Of a DNA stretch of 64,000 nucleotides, positions 8,977 through 18,349 are shown piece after piece. Origin of the DNA: CAJBVG01 sp943372995 (GTDB taxonomy: Bacteria; Bacteroidota; Bacteroidia; Sphingobacteriales; Sphingobacteriaceae). The stretch's first letter is position 1. Every line of letters begins with the position of its first letter. Both the position numbers and the translations under genes were made by a program. The DNA lies in NCBI GenBank assembly GCA_943372995.1, contig CALSAQ010000006.1, positions 62,001 through 126,000 of the forward strand, in the 5' to 3' direction. The notes beneath the pieces are model-generated. The model was not told where the DNA came from, ran no database searches, and worked only from the letters and a program-made list of their open reading frames with translations.

Positions 8977-10215
8977 ATGAGTGAATTGCATTTATATCGC
9001 GATTTGGCGGCTATAGAACCCATGTACCCTGAAGGGGATATTACCCATTTAGAGGAATTGGCCACTACAATAGTCTATGAAGCTAAGAAGTTGGAGGGCA
9101 ACTTGCACCCTTTTACTCGTAAAGCCATTGTTGAGCTTTTGAGGCCTATGAACAGTTATTACAGTAATTTAATTGAAGGTCATGATACTAACCCTATAGA
9201 CATAGAAAAAGCACTTAACAATAAATATTCGACCAATAAAGAGAAGAGAAACTTGCAAATTGAGGCACATGCCCATATAAATACACATGCTTATATTTCA
9301 GACCTGCTAGATAGCAAAAATGAAATACCGTATACAGAAAGTTTCATTAAGACTATTCATTTTGAGTTTTATAAAAATCTTCCATCGGAATTTTTATTTA
9401 CTACATCTACTGATGGTGAAGAAAGAAAAGTAGTGCCTGGAAACTATAGAACTTCGGAAGTTATAGTTGGCAAGCATATTGCTCCCGCTAGCGACCGCGT
9501 AGATGCTTTCATGAATAAATTTGAATCTTATTATACTAGTTCTCGTGAATCCAAAAACAATATTCACCGAATTATTACCATCGCTGCTGCTCACCATCGC
9601 TTAGCATGGATACATCCTTTTTTGGATGGTAATGGTAGAGTAGTTCGTTTGTTTTCTGATGCTTGTTTTATGTATGAAGATTTACACTCCAACGGACTAT
9701 GGTCTATTTCTAGGGGCTTAGCTAGAAGCAATGAAAAATACAAGCAATTGCTAGCTAATGCTGACCTTCATCGTTATAATGATTACGATGGCAGAGGGAA
9801 TTTATCGAATAAATATTTCATAGAATTTATCGAATACTTTTTATCTACTGCAATAGATCAATTACTCTTTATGAATAAAGTTTTAGAGATCGACAGTATG
9901 TATAGGCGAATAGAAAACTTTTGCGATTTATTTACAGCCAATCATACCATCAGAAAAGAATCTAAATATATTTTATTAGACCTTTTTTCAAAAGGGAAAC
10001 TTTCTAAAATAGATGCCATGCGCATAACAAATCTATCTGATAAAACGCTAAAAATTGTTATTGATAAACTTTTAGAGATGAAATTAATTAGTGTTGGGAA
10101 AATTGGTGTGATGGTTTACTATTTCCCTGCTTATCCTATAAGCTATAGCCCATACTTATTCCCAGGACTATTCCCTGCAAGTAAAGAAGCTGAGATTATT
10201 AAAAGTTTGGGGTAA
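8977..10215 (+). CDS. Fic family protein (class II, self-inhibited, probable AMPylase)
   Basis: This 412-aa protein carries the complete Fic active-site motif HPFLDGNGRVVR at residues 213-224, with His213 as the catalytic base. An N-terminal inhibitory motif S-x-x-x-E-G (Ser63, Glu67, Gly68) defines class II enzymes that are autoinhibited in cis. The flap region is near residues 150-170 (KVVPGNYRTSEVIVG). The C-terminal ~70 residues (SKIDAMRITNLSDKTLKIVIDKLLE) look like a winged helix. Family members usually transfer AMP to Ser/Thr/Tyr of target proteins. The target is unknown and no Doc/Phd-type antitoxin is adjacent. The gene follows an SRA-HNH nuclease, so a defence role is possible but unproven. 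Confidence 0.9.
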   Translation: MSELHLYRDLAAIEPMYPEGDITHLEELATTIVYEAKKLEGNLHPFTRKAIVELLRPMNSYYSNLIEGHDTNPIDIEKALNNKYSTNKEKRNLQIEAHAHINTHAYISDLLDSKNEIPYTESFIKTIHFEFYKNLPSEFLFTTSTDGEERKVVPGNYRTSEVIVGKHIAPASDRVDAFMNKFESYYTSSRESKNNIHRIITIAAAHHRLAWIHPFLDGNGRVVRLFSDACFMYEDLHSNGLWSISRGLARSNEKYKQLLANADLHRYNDYDGRGNLSNKYFIEFIEYFLSTAIDQLLFMNKVLEIDSMYRRIENFCDLFTANHTIRKESKYILLDLFSKGKLSKIDAMRITNLSDKTLKIVIDKLLEMKLISVGKIGVMVYYFPAYPISYSPYLFPGLFPASKEAEIIKSLG

Positions 10216-10237
10216 GAATCCATTCTTACAAACAAAA

Positions 10238-10277
10238 GCTGTGCAGGACGTCCAATACGTTGGACGTCCTGCACAGC
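10238..10277 (-). terminator. 18-bp perfect GC-rich hairpin between convergent genes
   Basis: GCTGTGCAGGACGTCCAA (10238-10255) pairs perfectly with its complement at 10260-10277 across a TACG loop. On the minus strand the stem is followed by TTTTGTTTG, so it should terminate the 791-aa gene, whose stop codon is only 3 bp away. On the plus strand no U-tract follows, though the stem could still protect the fic mRNA end. Its GC content is far above the neighbourhood. Confidence 0.75.
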
Positions 10278-10279
10278 AC

Positions 10280-12655
10280 TTACATCGCATTTAGCAATTG
10301 CTTCTGCACTTTGTTGCTTTGTCTTTTTTTGTTTAATCGATCGAAATATTCTATAAACTGTATGTCGAATCCTACATTAAAAAAACTTGGGTTTTGTTTG
10401 CTGAAGTAACTAACATTACCAATGAGTGGTTTGCCATAACTTATGTTCAAATCTAAATCGTTGAAAAATGTTATTCCCAATCCTGCTGCCAACATCGGCG
10501 AATTAAAACCTTTGGTAGTGCCGGTATTCGTTAGGTTATACAACAAACCTGTTCCGTAGGCCAATACATGTATATCGCTTATTAAAGGTTCTTTCGGTGG
10601 AACATTTCTTATATAAGTGGTGCCATAATACGTAAAGGTTTCTCCTTTAGAAAAGGAGTTCAAATATTTATAATCCCATATTTTATATTTAATCCCGATT
10701 TTTTCTCCAATAAAAGAATAGCTACTTAAGGTATCGTTTCCTTCCGTGTATTTAGATTGGAAGCTTGCCGTGTTTGCTCCTACAGTAAACATTAATTCTA
10801 CAGGTCGGAATTTGTTGTAATTTGTTTTTTGTACACTCGTTAAAAATCCTTCGATATCTAAACTGATGTAAACCTTTTCTGCGGTATCTTTATTTAGTTT
10901 TATATAACTCCTCACAAAGCCTACAATTAAGTTTATCGACTTGCGCATTTCTTCATCACTAAAAACATCTCCTACATCCGACAGCTGATTTAATATTGCC
11001 GAATAGGTTTCAATTTTATCAAACTCATCTATTCTTGTGAATACATCTATAAAGGCTAGGTTAGTTTTAAAGTTCGCTTCTTGCAGTTGAGTCTTTACAT
11101 TATTATCGATTTCGTGTAAAAGTTTAAATATGGTTTTACTCATATTCATAAACTCTAATGAATATACCGACAATCTGTTTAATGCAGGGCGTACTTGCTT
11201 TTCGAAAATCTGTATGTATTCGAATCTGTTCAAGCCTACAAAATCAATCTTCTCAATAAAATCGTTTATTATTTTAAGCGACTCTTGTTCGTTTTTGATT
11301 ATTAACGCTAGCACATTGGGGTCTTGCCTTGCTGCTGCATATTGTGCCTTCAGTTGTGTAATCATATTTTTGAAGTCGAGCACCTCGTAATTATTAGAAA
11401 TTAAGGCTAATGAAACTTCCCAATCTTCACCCATACTGCTTATCGATTTAATTAAACCAAAATAATCAGTATATACTTTTAAGTTATTTCTCACATCTTC
11501 AAAAATTGCATCGGCTAAATCTCTTCTTATAAATGCATTCGCATAAATGATATAAAAATCAATGGCCTCATCGAAAAAATTTATATAATACAGCTGTTTC
11601 TTTCTCTCATCCCACTTATCAATTAAGTAATCTGTTGAACTCACACTACCAAAACCGCCTCCACCTATAAATACTTCTGTTGTTTTTTTGATTTCTATTT
11701 TTTTCTCATAACTATTCTTGTTTTTTATTTCTATCTCATACAAATCTTCGTTAGCAAAGAACATTGCTGCTCTTAACTCGTTTCTAGCTTTATTTAATTT
11801 CTCAAGCTCTTCTTTACTAAGTCCTTTTACGCTATCGGTACCAACACCCAATTTTAACTGTTCAATTAATTCAAACTGATCTTTATACTTATTGTTAATC
11901 GCATCTGCATACTCAATTAGAGTTGACTCATTTAGTTCTCTTTTTACTTTATCCTCATCATTTTTTAAAGACAGGTAAGCATTCATGTTTACATACTGTT
12001 GCAAATAATTAGTTCGAAGAATTCCCAATGCTTTAAATTCTTCGTTCTGTCTGATTTGTTCTGCAACCAAATCGATAAGTACTCCCACAAACTCATTTGA
12101 TTTTGCTCTGAGTTTTCCTTCATTTGATGAGGAACTAATTTCAAAACTACTTTTGTTTTCTTCTTTCTCTAAAGGCCTCGCAAAATCTTTTAAACTGATG
12201 CTTTTTCTATTAAAAATAGTTGGGTCAACGCCATAGGTAAGCGCTAAAGCTTTGATGTTTTCCCATTGTCGGGAATCTTTCTTTAATGTACGCAGATAAT
12301 AATCAGTATACCCCACAACGAAAGAAATATTCACTGTATTTTCTAAAAGATTTTTGATACGGGTTTGTTCATCCTTCTCTTTTGTAAGAATTTCTATCGT
12401 ATAATCTAAATATGCATAGAACAAGCCATTTGCCACTCCAATTTTTTCTAACAACATACTCTTTACCAATTTTACACGTATTTCACTCTGCTTTTCTGCA
12501 ATAATCTCTGCTATTAATTGAGCATCTAATGTTCCTTTTGAGAAACTAATACCGCTTAAGCCTAATTGCAGCGAAGGGGCTGTATGCAAATTTTGTGCAC
12601 TTACTTTTATAAGACTTACGAATAAAAGAAATGCTAGTATTAAAATACGTTTCAT
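10280..12655 (-). CDS. large secreted protein of unknown function, possible outer-membrane C-terminal part
   Basis: I do not recognise a family for this 791-aa protein. It has a clear signal peptide (MKRILILAFLLFVSLIKVSA, then QN). Residues ~40-560 are mostly helical and charged, with KIEIKKTTEVFIGGGGFG near 340. The last ~200 residues are rich in alternating aromatic and polar residues (GEKIGIKYKIWDY, LAAGLGITFFNDLDLNISYG, FFNVGFDIQFIEY), which resembles short outer-membrane strands. It lies 51 bp downstream of an LpxR-like gene and shares that gene's unusual start-codon context (TAATTAyACCCCATGA), so the two may be co-regulated at the envelope. Confidence 0.6.
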   Translation of the reverse strand: MKRILILAFLLFVSLIKVSAQNLHTAPSLQLGLSGISFSKGTLDAQLIAEIIAEKQSEIRVKLVKSMLLEKIGVANGLFYAYLDYTIEILTKEKDEQTRIKNLLENTVNISFVVGYTDYYLRTLKKDSRQWENIKALALTYGVDPTIFNRKSISLKDFARPLEKEENKSSFEISSSSNEGKLRAKSNEFVGVLIDLVAEQIRQNEEFKALGILRTNYLQQYVNMNAYLSLKNDEDKVKRELNESTLIEYADAINNKYKDQFELIEQLKLGVGTDSVKGLSKEELEKLNKARNELRAAMFFANEDLYEIEIKNKNSYEKKIEIKKTTEVFIGGGGFGSVSSTDYLIDKWDERKKQLYYINFFDEAIDFYIIYANAFIRRDLADAIFEDVRNNLKVYTDYFGLIKSISSMGEDWEVSLALISNNYEVLDFKNMITQLKAQYAAARQDPNVLALIIKNEQESLKIINDFIEKIDFVGLNRFEYIQIFEKQVRPALNRLSVYSLEFMNMSKTIFKLLHEIDNNVKTQLQEANFKTNLAFIDVFTRIDEFDKIETYSAILNQLSDVGDVFSDEEMRKSINLIVGFVRSYIKLNKDTAEKVYISLDIEGFLTSVQKTNYNKFRPVELMFTVGANTASFQSKYTEGNDTLSSYSFIGEKIGIKYKIWDYKYLNSFSKGETFTYYGTTYIRNVPPKEPLISDIHVLAYGTGLLYNLTNTGTTKGFNSPMLAAGLGITFFNDLDLNISYGKPLIGNVSYFSKQNPSFFNVGFDIQFIEYFDRLNKKRQSNKVQKQLLNAM

Positions 12656-12706
12656 GGGGTATAATTATATAGTGATTAATATATGTAATTTGCAAGTTTA
12701 ATTAAA

Positions 12707-13855
12707 TCAAATACACACCTGAATACCTAAGGTTCCATAATAATGCCAACGCTCAGGAAGAATTTTAGAATCGAACTCAGGAGACCTTAAGTTTACTTTG
12801 TATAAAAGTCTTAAAAGTCCTTTCCCAAATTCTGGGTTTTTATTTCTCCTCCAATAAATACCTAGGGCAGCGCCAAAACTATATTCAAATAAATTAGGAT
12901 TCACCCAATCGTAATTTAAAACATATTCAGTATTGCTATTATTTGTTTGGCCCACTAACATAGCATTTCTTATCATTCTGTTATATGTTGCACTTGCAAA
13001 AATGAAAAGTTCTTTACATTCGAATTTACATTTTCCATCATTAATGCCCCTTTTAGCTTTTAACATACTAGCCGTACTTATTGCATTACCAAAAAATGCC
13101 CAATCGGATAAATTCTCATCATTCAACCACCCTATTCTTGTATACAGACCTGTGTATACTCTATCGTAATACCCTGCACTAGCCCCTATATTATAATACC
13201 CGTCCCAGCCAAACCCCACGCTTTTAGTTTTTGATTTGATGATCTTATAGGTATTTAATCGTTCATAATTTAATAACATAGTTAATCTCCCTCCTTTTGA
13301 TATTTGCGTGTTCCAACCAATTGGATCTTTAGCTCTGCCTGGTATAATATGTGTATGTGCAAATGATTGGAATTTATATCCGATATCTGTTCCCAATACT
13401 CCAATATTTAAAGTAATAGATTCAAATTTTTTTCTATCATTTTTTTCTTCTCCAATTTCATTTATTTGATTTAGCGACATTGCAAACAAAAACGAGAAAG
13501 GTCTGTCGCCTACAATTGGATTTAAGCTATCTATATCTCGAGGAGTAAATGCCGTACCCATAATACTTACAGAAGAAGCTACTGGTTTTATTTTTCTACC
13601 ATTATTTATTCCGATATCGTTTATTTTCTTAAAAGGTTTAAATAAATAATTTTGATATAATTTTTTAGATGAATATGAAAAACTTGTTCCTTGAGTGTAA
13701 TTTCTGTCTTCGTTATTTAATGGCCCTAATAACAAAAAATCTTGATCGAGAACAACCCCGAAAGTATAATCCCTTTCTTGTGCAAAAATGGAGCTATTGC
13801 AAATCAAACACATCAATGCAAATAGCGTTAGCGAAAGTTTGAATTTTTTTCTCAT
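12707..13855 (-). CDS. lipid A deacylase LpxR-like (DUF2219) outer-membrane protein
   Basis: This 382-aa protein has a signal peptide ending SSIFA-QE. Three stretches recall LpxR/DUF2219 proteins: an N-terminal DQDFLLLG...NNEDRNYTQGTSFSY (the family starts with DND...TDRxYTxG), FQSFAHTHIIPGRAKDPIGW around the expected catalytic His and Gly-Trp, and a C-terminal RWHYYGTLGIQV strand. LpxR is an outer-membrane beta-barrel that removes the 3'-acyloxyacyl chain of lipid A. The match is by motif only and the sequence is divergent. It is probably co-transcribed with the downstream 791-aa gene. Confidence 0.6.
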   Translation of the reverse strand: MRKKFKLSLTLFALMCLICNSSIFAQERDYTFGVVLDQDFLLLGPLNNEDRNYTQGTSFSYSSKKLYQNYLFKPFKKINDIGINNGRKIKPVASSVSIMGTAFTPRDIDSLNPIVGDRPFSFLFAMSLNQINEIGEEKNDRKKFESITLNIGVLGTDIGYKFQSFAHTHIIPGRAKDPIGWNTQISKGGRLTMLLNYERLNTYKIIKSKTKSVGFGWDGYYNIGASAGYYDRVYTGLYTRIGWLNDENLSDWAFFGNAISTASMLKAKRGINDGKCKFECKELFIFASATYNRMIRNAMLVGQTNNSNTEYVLNYDWVNPNLFEYSFGAALGIYWRRNKNPEFGKGLLRLLYKVNLRSPEFDSKILPERWHYYGTLGIQVCI

Positions 13856-14032
13856 GGGGTGTAATTATTTTTTATCTAATCTACACCCAATTTGATATTC
13901 ATGTCAATACGCAATTATGGGTATATTTCTGAATTACTGATTCGTACGTGGAATATGTGATGATAATATACCAGCCAGTACGTATTGATGTGTGCTGTGT
14001 GCTTATGTAATTTTACATGATAAACCATATTT

Positions 14033-14986
14033 ATGCGCACACTTCTACTTATATTGCTATGTTCTGCAAGCGTTTTTGCTCAACCTAGTTTCCAAAACAA
14101 TCATTGTTTCCAAGTTGGCGATGCTACCACATTAGGCACTGCCATTCATTTCGAAGATTTTAGTGTGCCTCTGTCGAATAAGGGTCCGAATGCTATTTGG
14201 GATTACTCGAGCACGACTTGGCCTGCACCAACAGCTCCATATATTTTTCAAGACGCGGCATTGAGTACTCATACTACTTTCGCTAACTCTGACATCAACG
14301 AGTATGCAACTACTACATTTGGTAGAGATCTGTTTTATACTTATTCTAACAACAGTGATACTTTATATTTAGACGGTTTATACATCAGTAATAACTACAG
14401 ATACAATCCAAGTATTCCATACCTCAACTTTCCTTTAAATTATTTAGATAGCACCTACACTCATACTAAACAATACGGCAATCCAAATCAACCAAATACA
14501 CCAACAGGTTCGGTAACTCGTTATTGGAAATATGATGCTTTTGGAACAGTTAAATTGCCAGATGGAACGAATCAAAACTGTTATCGTATTCGTACACATC
14601 AAATAGATAGTACATACATTATAAATTTTGCTACTGTTTATGAAGAATTAATTTGGTTTCGTCAGACTGATGGAATACCTGTGATGAGGTTCTTAAAAAA
14701 TGCAACTCTTATTACTGCTTATTATGCTAACTCTAGTTCAGTTAGTGGAATCGATAAAAACAATGTATCAGAGTTAAAAGTATTTCCCAATCCAGCATCA
14801 TCAGCATTAACAATAAAAACAAATGAACAAGAAGGGAAGCAAATGCTCAAGTATGCTATTCTAAATCAACTCGGACAAATACTCACTGAAGGATATTCTG
14901 AGAATACAATTGATATATCCGAATTAAGATCTGGTATCTATTTTATCAAGATTGATAATCGAGTGTTAAAATTTATTAAAGAATAA
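14033..14986 (+). CDS. secreted protein with T9SS type A sorting domain
   Basis: This 317-aa protein has an N-terminal signal peptide (MRTLLLILLCSASVFA-Q), a ~220-aa beta-rich region of unknown function, and a C-terminal type A sorting domain from ~residue 245 (VSELKVFPNPASSALTI ... LNQLGQILTEG ... IDISELRSGIYFIKI ... KFIKE). Such domains send proteins through the PorSS/T9SS to the cell surface. Its stop codon is 3 bp from that of the convergent 1096-aa gene, and I see no terminator between them. Confidence 0.85.
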   Translation: MRTLLLILLCSASVFAQPSFQNNHCFQVGDATTLGTAIHFEDFSVPLSNKGPNAIWDYSSTTWPAPTAPYIFQDAALSTHTTFANSDINEYATTTFGRDLFYTYSNNSDTLYLDGLYISNNYRYNPSIPYLNFPLNYLDSTYTHTKQYGNPNQPNTPTGSVTRYWKYDAFGTVKLPDGTNQNCYRIRTHQIDSTYIINFATVYEELIWFRQTDGIPVMRFLKNATLITAYYANSSSVSGIDKNNVSELKVFPNPASSALTIKTNEQEGKQMLKYAILNQLGQILTEGYSENTIDISELRSGIYFIKIDNRVLKFIKE

Positions 14987-14989
14987 AAC

Positions 14990-17900
14990 TTATTGCTTAA
15001 TAAACCTTACAGTTCCTCTATCTGTTTTTAACAAATAGATTCCGGGCTGTAGGGTTGTTACATCAATAGTATAGTCGAGAGTAAAGCTCTCTCTCACTTT
15101 ATGCCCTATGGCATCATACAATGTATATTTTGTGCCATTTAATTCAGGGTATTGCATATATAACGTGTTCCCTACAACTGGGTTAGGATAGATTCTAAAA
15201 TTCTCTTTTCTGATTGTCTCAACACCCACACTTGTATTACTTAGTATTAAATCGAAGCGATTATTTCCAAAGCTCTCTGAGTTTTCTTCAATTAAAAAAG
15301 CATATGTGGTGTCGTTGTTCAAATTAACTCTAGTATTAGCGTAATAATCCATCAAATCAATTTTTAATCCTTGAGGTAAATTATTTATTTCGGAAAGTTC
15401 AATATGATGTAAGCCTACTTTGATAGCTGTACTATCGTAACTAAAGAATGACAAGTGAATAGTATCTTCTTTTTGGTTAGAAGGGAAGTTTGTTTGATTA
15501 ATTGCCAACGAAATAGACTCTGATGATTTTGAATAAAAATTCAACCTGTTTGCAAAAAATTTATTTGCATCTGCTGGATCATTCGTTCCCAAAGTACTAT
15601 TGCTATCTAATGCAATAATAAGTTCATCTCGCGACTGATCATTAGTAGCTTTTAGTTTGAAATACGTTTTATCTGTAGCAGCGCTATTATTCCTAAAGAA
15701 GTTAAATGGAGTATTTGTACGCTTGATATTTTCTGTGAAACCCAATACTGCAGAGCCTGCTGTTGCTTTTACAAAAAATCCTTGCCCTGGGGCAATGTAT
15801 CTTGTGATATCATTTGTACCAGTACCAAGATCAGTAGAAAAAATACCATAAGCATCTATGTTAGGATCAGGATTATATGTCCAGAAAAAACCTTGTAGAT
15901 TTGTTTTTGTCCAGCCGCTCGACATCCAATCTATTTGCGAAGGATAAGGGTTACCCACTAAGTTAAACCCATCAGCATTTGTTACACCATTATTCGTAAA
16001 ATCAACATTCACATTTATTGCACCAGAATTTATTGTTCCGATGTAATCAATTGTTGCATCATTTGGTATCGACCAAGTAACAAATGGTAGAGGTGTATTT
16101 CTATTCCCTCTAACAAATAATTCGAAACCTATACCTGTAGGAATCGTTACTGATGTATCTGCTGGATTAGTCCAACCTTGATCCACATTTCCAGCAAGGC
16201 TTTCTGTATAAGTTCTAAGAGAAGGCAAACAAGTTGCACAATTATCAAAACCATTAGCAGGACCACCTTCACCCGTTACATGCACATCATCTATTAGCTG
16301 CCAAATCTTGATACTACCTGAACTATTTACTGGAGAAGAAAGGTATCTCCATTTTCTTTTACTTACACCGCCTGGTACAAAACGTTGAGCGATTACATTG
16401 CCTGAAATTCCTCCTGACGAAATTCTTCCCACTCTTGCTGTACCTGTAGCTGTAGAAACCAATTTTAAATTACCATTTGAAGTTAGGATTCCATTTGAAA
16501 CACTCACTGAATCTACAATTTCTAATAAATTATTTAATGTAGCTCCATTTGCTCTAGTTAAAATTAAATTACTGAGGCTACGAGTTGAAGAATCGGTTTG
16601 TGCAAAATTAAGTACTGCACTAGCCGCAGAACCACCAATAGTTAAACTAGAAGATAATGACCCTTGTAAAAATCCAGAGGTATTATTTACCACACCATTA
16701 ATTGTTAAACGATTTCCATTAAGTGCTAAGTTTCCTGCAGTAAAGCTAGTTGTTCCAGAAACTGTAGCGTCGTCGTTTAATGTTTTAACTCCTGATCCAT
16801 CAATCACTAAGTTATTATAAGTAGTTCCTCTTACAATTTGGTTTGCACCATTATATGTAAATGTTGATGTACTGGGAGTAAATGTACCAGTATGTAAGTT
16901 GTCGCCTTCGAGAGTAATGTTACCACCAGCGGCTTGAGTAATAGCTCCATTTCCACCTATATTACCTTCTACGGTTAAAGTATTCGCTCCGCATACTAAT
17001 GAGCAAGGACTTGATATAATTAAATTTCCTTGTACAGTTGTTGTACCTGTTCCAAGAGTTAGTGTACTGCTATTCGATTTAATGAGGTTATAATAGGTTT
17101 CTCCTGCTTGTGATATCTGGGTGTTATTTCTATCGAAATGAACCGTATTCGGTATTGCAGAACATACCAACGAACCTGTAAGTGTAGTGGTACTTCCGAA
17201 TCTTACTTGTGAGTTCGCTTGGTTTACCCAAGTAGCTCCTGAGCTTAATGTAAATGTACCAGGTATAGAAACCGAATCGTAATTATTTACGATTGCAGGA
17301 GAAGAAACGGTTACAGCACCTAAAAATATAAATGGGTTAGGTCCATTCAAATCTTGTTCGTTTACACCAAAAGTGTAAGTACCTGTACCTGGCGTAAATG
17401 TTCCCGCGTTCGTAAACCCTCTATTAATACTAACACTCTCATTTGCAGTATTCGACCATAACCCACCAGAGTTTAATAATATATGACCGTTAAAGGTTCT
17501 CGATCCTGTTGAAGAGGTGATGCTATAAGTACCATCAATAATCGTAGAATCGTTTACTACTAGTGTATTGTTCGATAATGCGGTACCACCGGCTCTTATG
17601 AACAGTTTATTCATTGATGTACTCGAAATGGTTTTACTCCCCGATCCTGATATGATAATTCTGTTATAATAAATACTTGTAGGTAGAGTACATGCTCCAT
17701 TTCTACTTAGTTCTATACTTCCATTTCCTCTTATATAAGTATCTGTTGTTCCTAAGCCAAAAGTTGCACCTCCATAATTCAGTAGACCTGTACCAAAGAA
17801 ACGAATTTGATTTTCACCTAAGGCGCTACCTCCAATAGTAAATGTTGTTGTAATGTTTATAGTTCCATCCGTAATATCTAATCTATTTCTTCTTGTAGAG

Positions 17901-18280
17901 TCAGCATTATTTGCCATAATTAAGCCAGCACAATTCACAGTACCATTATCAACATATAATGCCTGAATAGTATTAGCTGCGGTTGGTGCAGTCATGGTTA
18001 TGTTTCCTGTAACCGAAAGAGTAACACCTGTGTTAATACTTATAGATGATCCTGTTGAGCCAGCGGTATAAGATATCGACGCACATTCTGCATCTACATC
18101 AATAGTTACAATACGATTTGCTGGGATAGTAACAGCATCAGTAGCATCGGGCACACCAGCCGACCAATTACCAGGTGTACTCCAATTGCCAGAAACTGCA
18201 TTAAATGTAGTTTGGGCTTTTGTTGTTGAAATAAGCAATAATCCTAGGGTAAACCCAATAAGGAATTTCGGGGTTGTCAT
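14990..18280 (-). CDS. giant T9SS-exported beta-solenoid-like protein
   Basis: The 1096-aa protein has a signal peptide (ending TTKAQ), then FNAVSGNWSTPGNWSAGVPDATD and a long series of Ser/Thr/Asn/Gly-rich beta repeats (pattern NNLVIDGSGVKTL...) typical of surface beta-helix proteins. Residues ~640-1000 hold a conserved module (RKWRYLSSPVN, IDDVHVTGEGG, WTNPADTSVTIPTGIGFELFVRG, GFNLVGNPYPSQIDW, IAPGQGFFVKAT), and a type A sorting domain begins at ~1015 (ENFRIYPNPVVGN). The C-terminal half is clearly paralogous to the protein at 60313-64000. A surface adhesin or matrix role is inferred. Confidence 0.85.
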   Translation of the reverse strand: MTTPKFLIGFTLGLLLISTTKAQTTFNAVSGNWSTPGNWSAGVPDATDAVTIPANRIVTIDVDAECASISYTAGSTGSSISINTGVTLSVTGNITMTAPTAANTIQALYVDNGTVNCAGLIMANNADSTRRNRLDITDGTINITTTFTIGGSALGENQIRFFGTGLLNYGGATFGLGTTDTYIRGNGSIELSRNGACTLPTSIYYNRIIISGSGSKTISSTSMNKLFIRAGGTALSNNTLVVNDSTIIDGTYSITSSTGSRTFNGHILLNSGGLWSNTANESVSINRGFTNAGTFTPGTGTYTFGVNEQDLNGPNPFIFLGAVTVSSPAIVNNYDSVSIPGTFTLSSGATWVNQANSQVRFGSTTTLTGSLVCSAIPNTVHFDRNNTQISQAGETYYNLIKSNSSTLTLGTGTTTVQGNLIISSPCSLVCGANTLTVEGNIGGNGAITQAAGGNITLEGDNLHTGTFTPSTSTFTYNGANQIVRGTTYNNLVIDGSGVKTLNDDATVSGTTSFTAGNLALNGNRLTINGVVNNTSGFLQGSLSSSLTIGGSAASAVLNFAQTDSSTRSLSNLILTRANGATLNNLLEIVDSVSVSNGILTSNGNLKLVSTATGTARVGRISSGGISGNVIAQRFVPGGVSKRKWRYLSSPVNSSGSIKIWQLIDDVHVTGEGGPANGFDNCATCLPSLRTYTESLAGNVDQGWTNPADTSVTIPTGIGFELFVRGNRNTPLPFVTWSIPNDATIDYIGTINSGAINVNVDFTNNGVTNADGFNLVGNPYPSQIDWMSSGWTKTNLQGFFWTYNPDPNIDAYGIFSTDLGTGTNDITRYIAPGQGFFVKATAGSAVLGFTENIKRTNTPFNFFRNNSAATDKTYFKLKATNDQSRDELIIALDSNSTLGTNDPADANKFFANRLNFYSKSSESISLAINQTNFPSNQKEDTIHLSFFSYDSTAIKVGLHHIELSEINNLPQGLKIDLMDYYANTRVNLNNDTTYAFLIEENSESFGNNRFDLILSNTSVGVETIRKENFRIYPNPVVGNTLYMQYPELNGTKYTLYDAIGHKVRESFTLDYTIDVTTLQPGIYLLKTDRGTVRFIKQ

Positions 18281-18349
18281 TATTTAGCTCTCAGGTAGAA
18301 TAATTATCCCTAAGGTACGAAAAAATATCTTAAACTGGATTTAAAGAGC

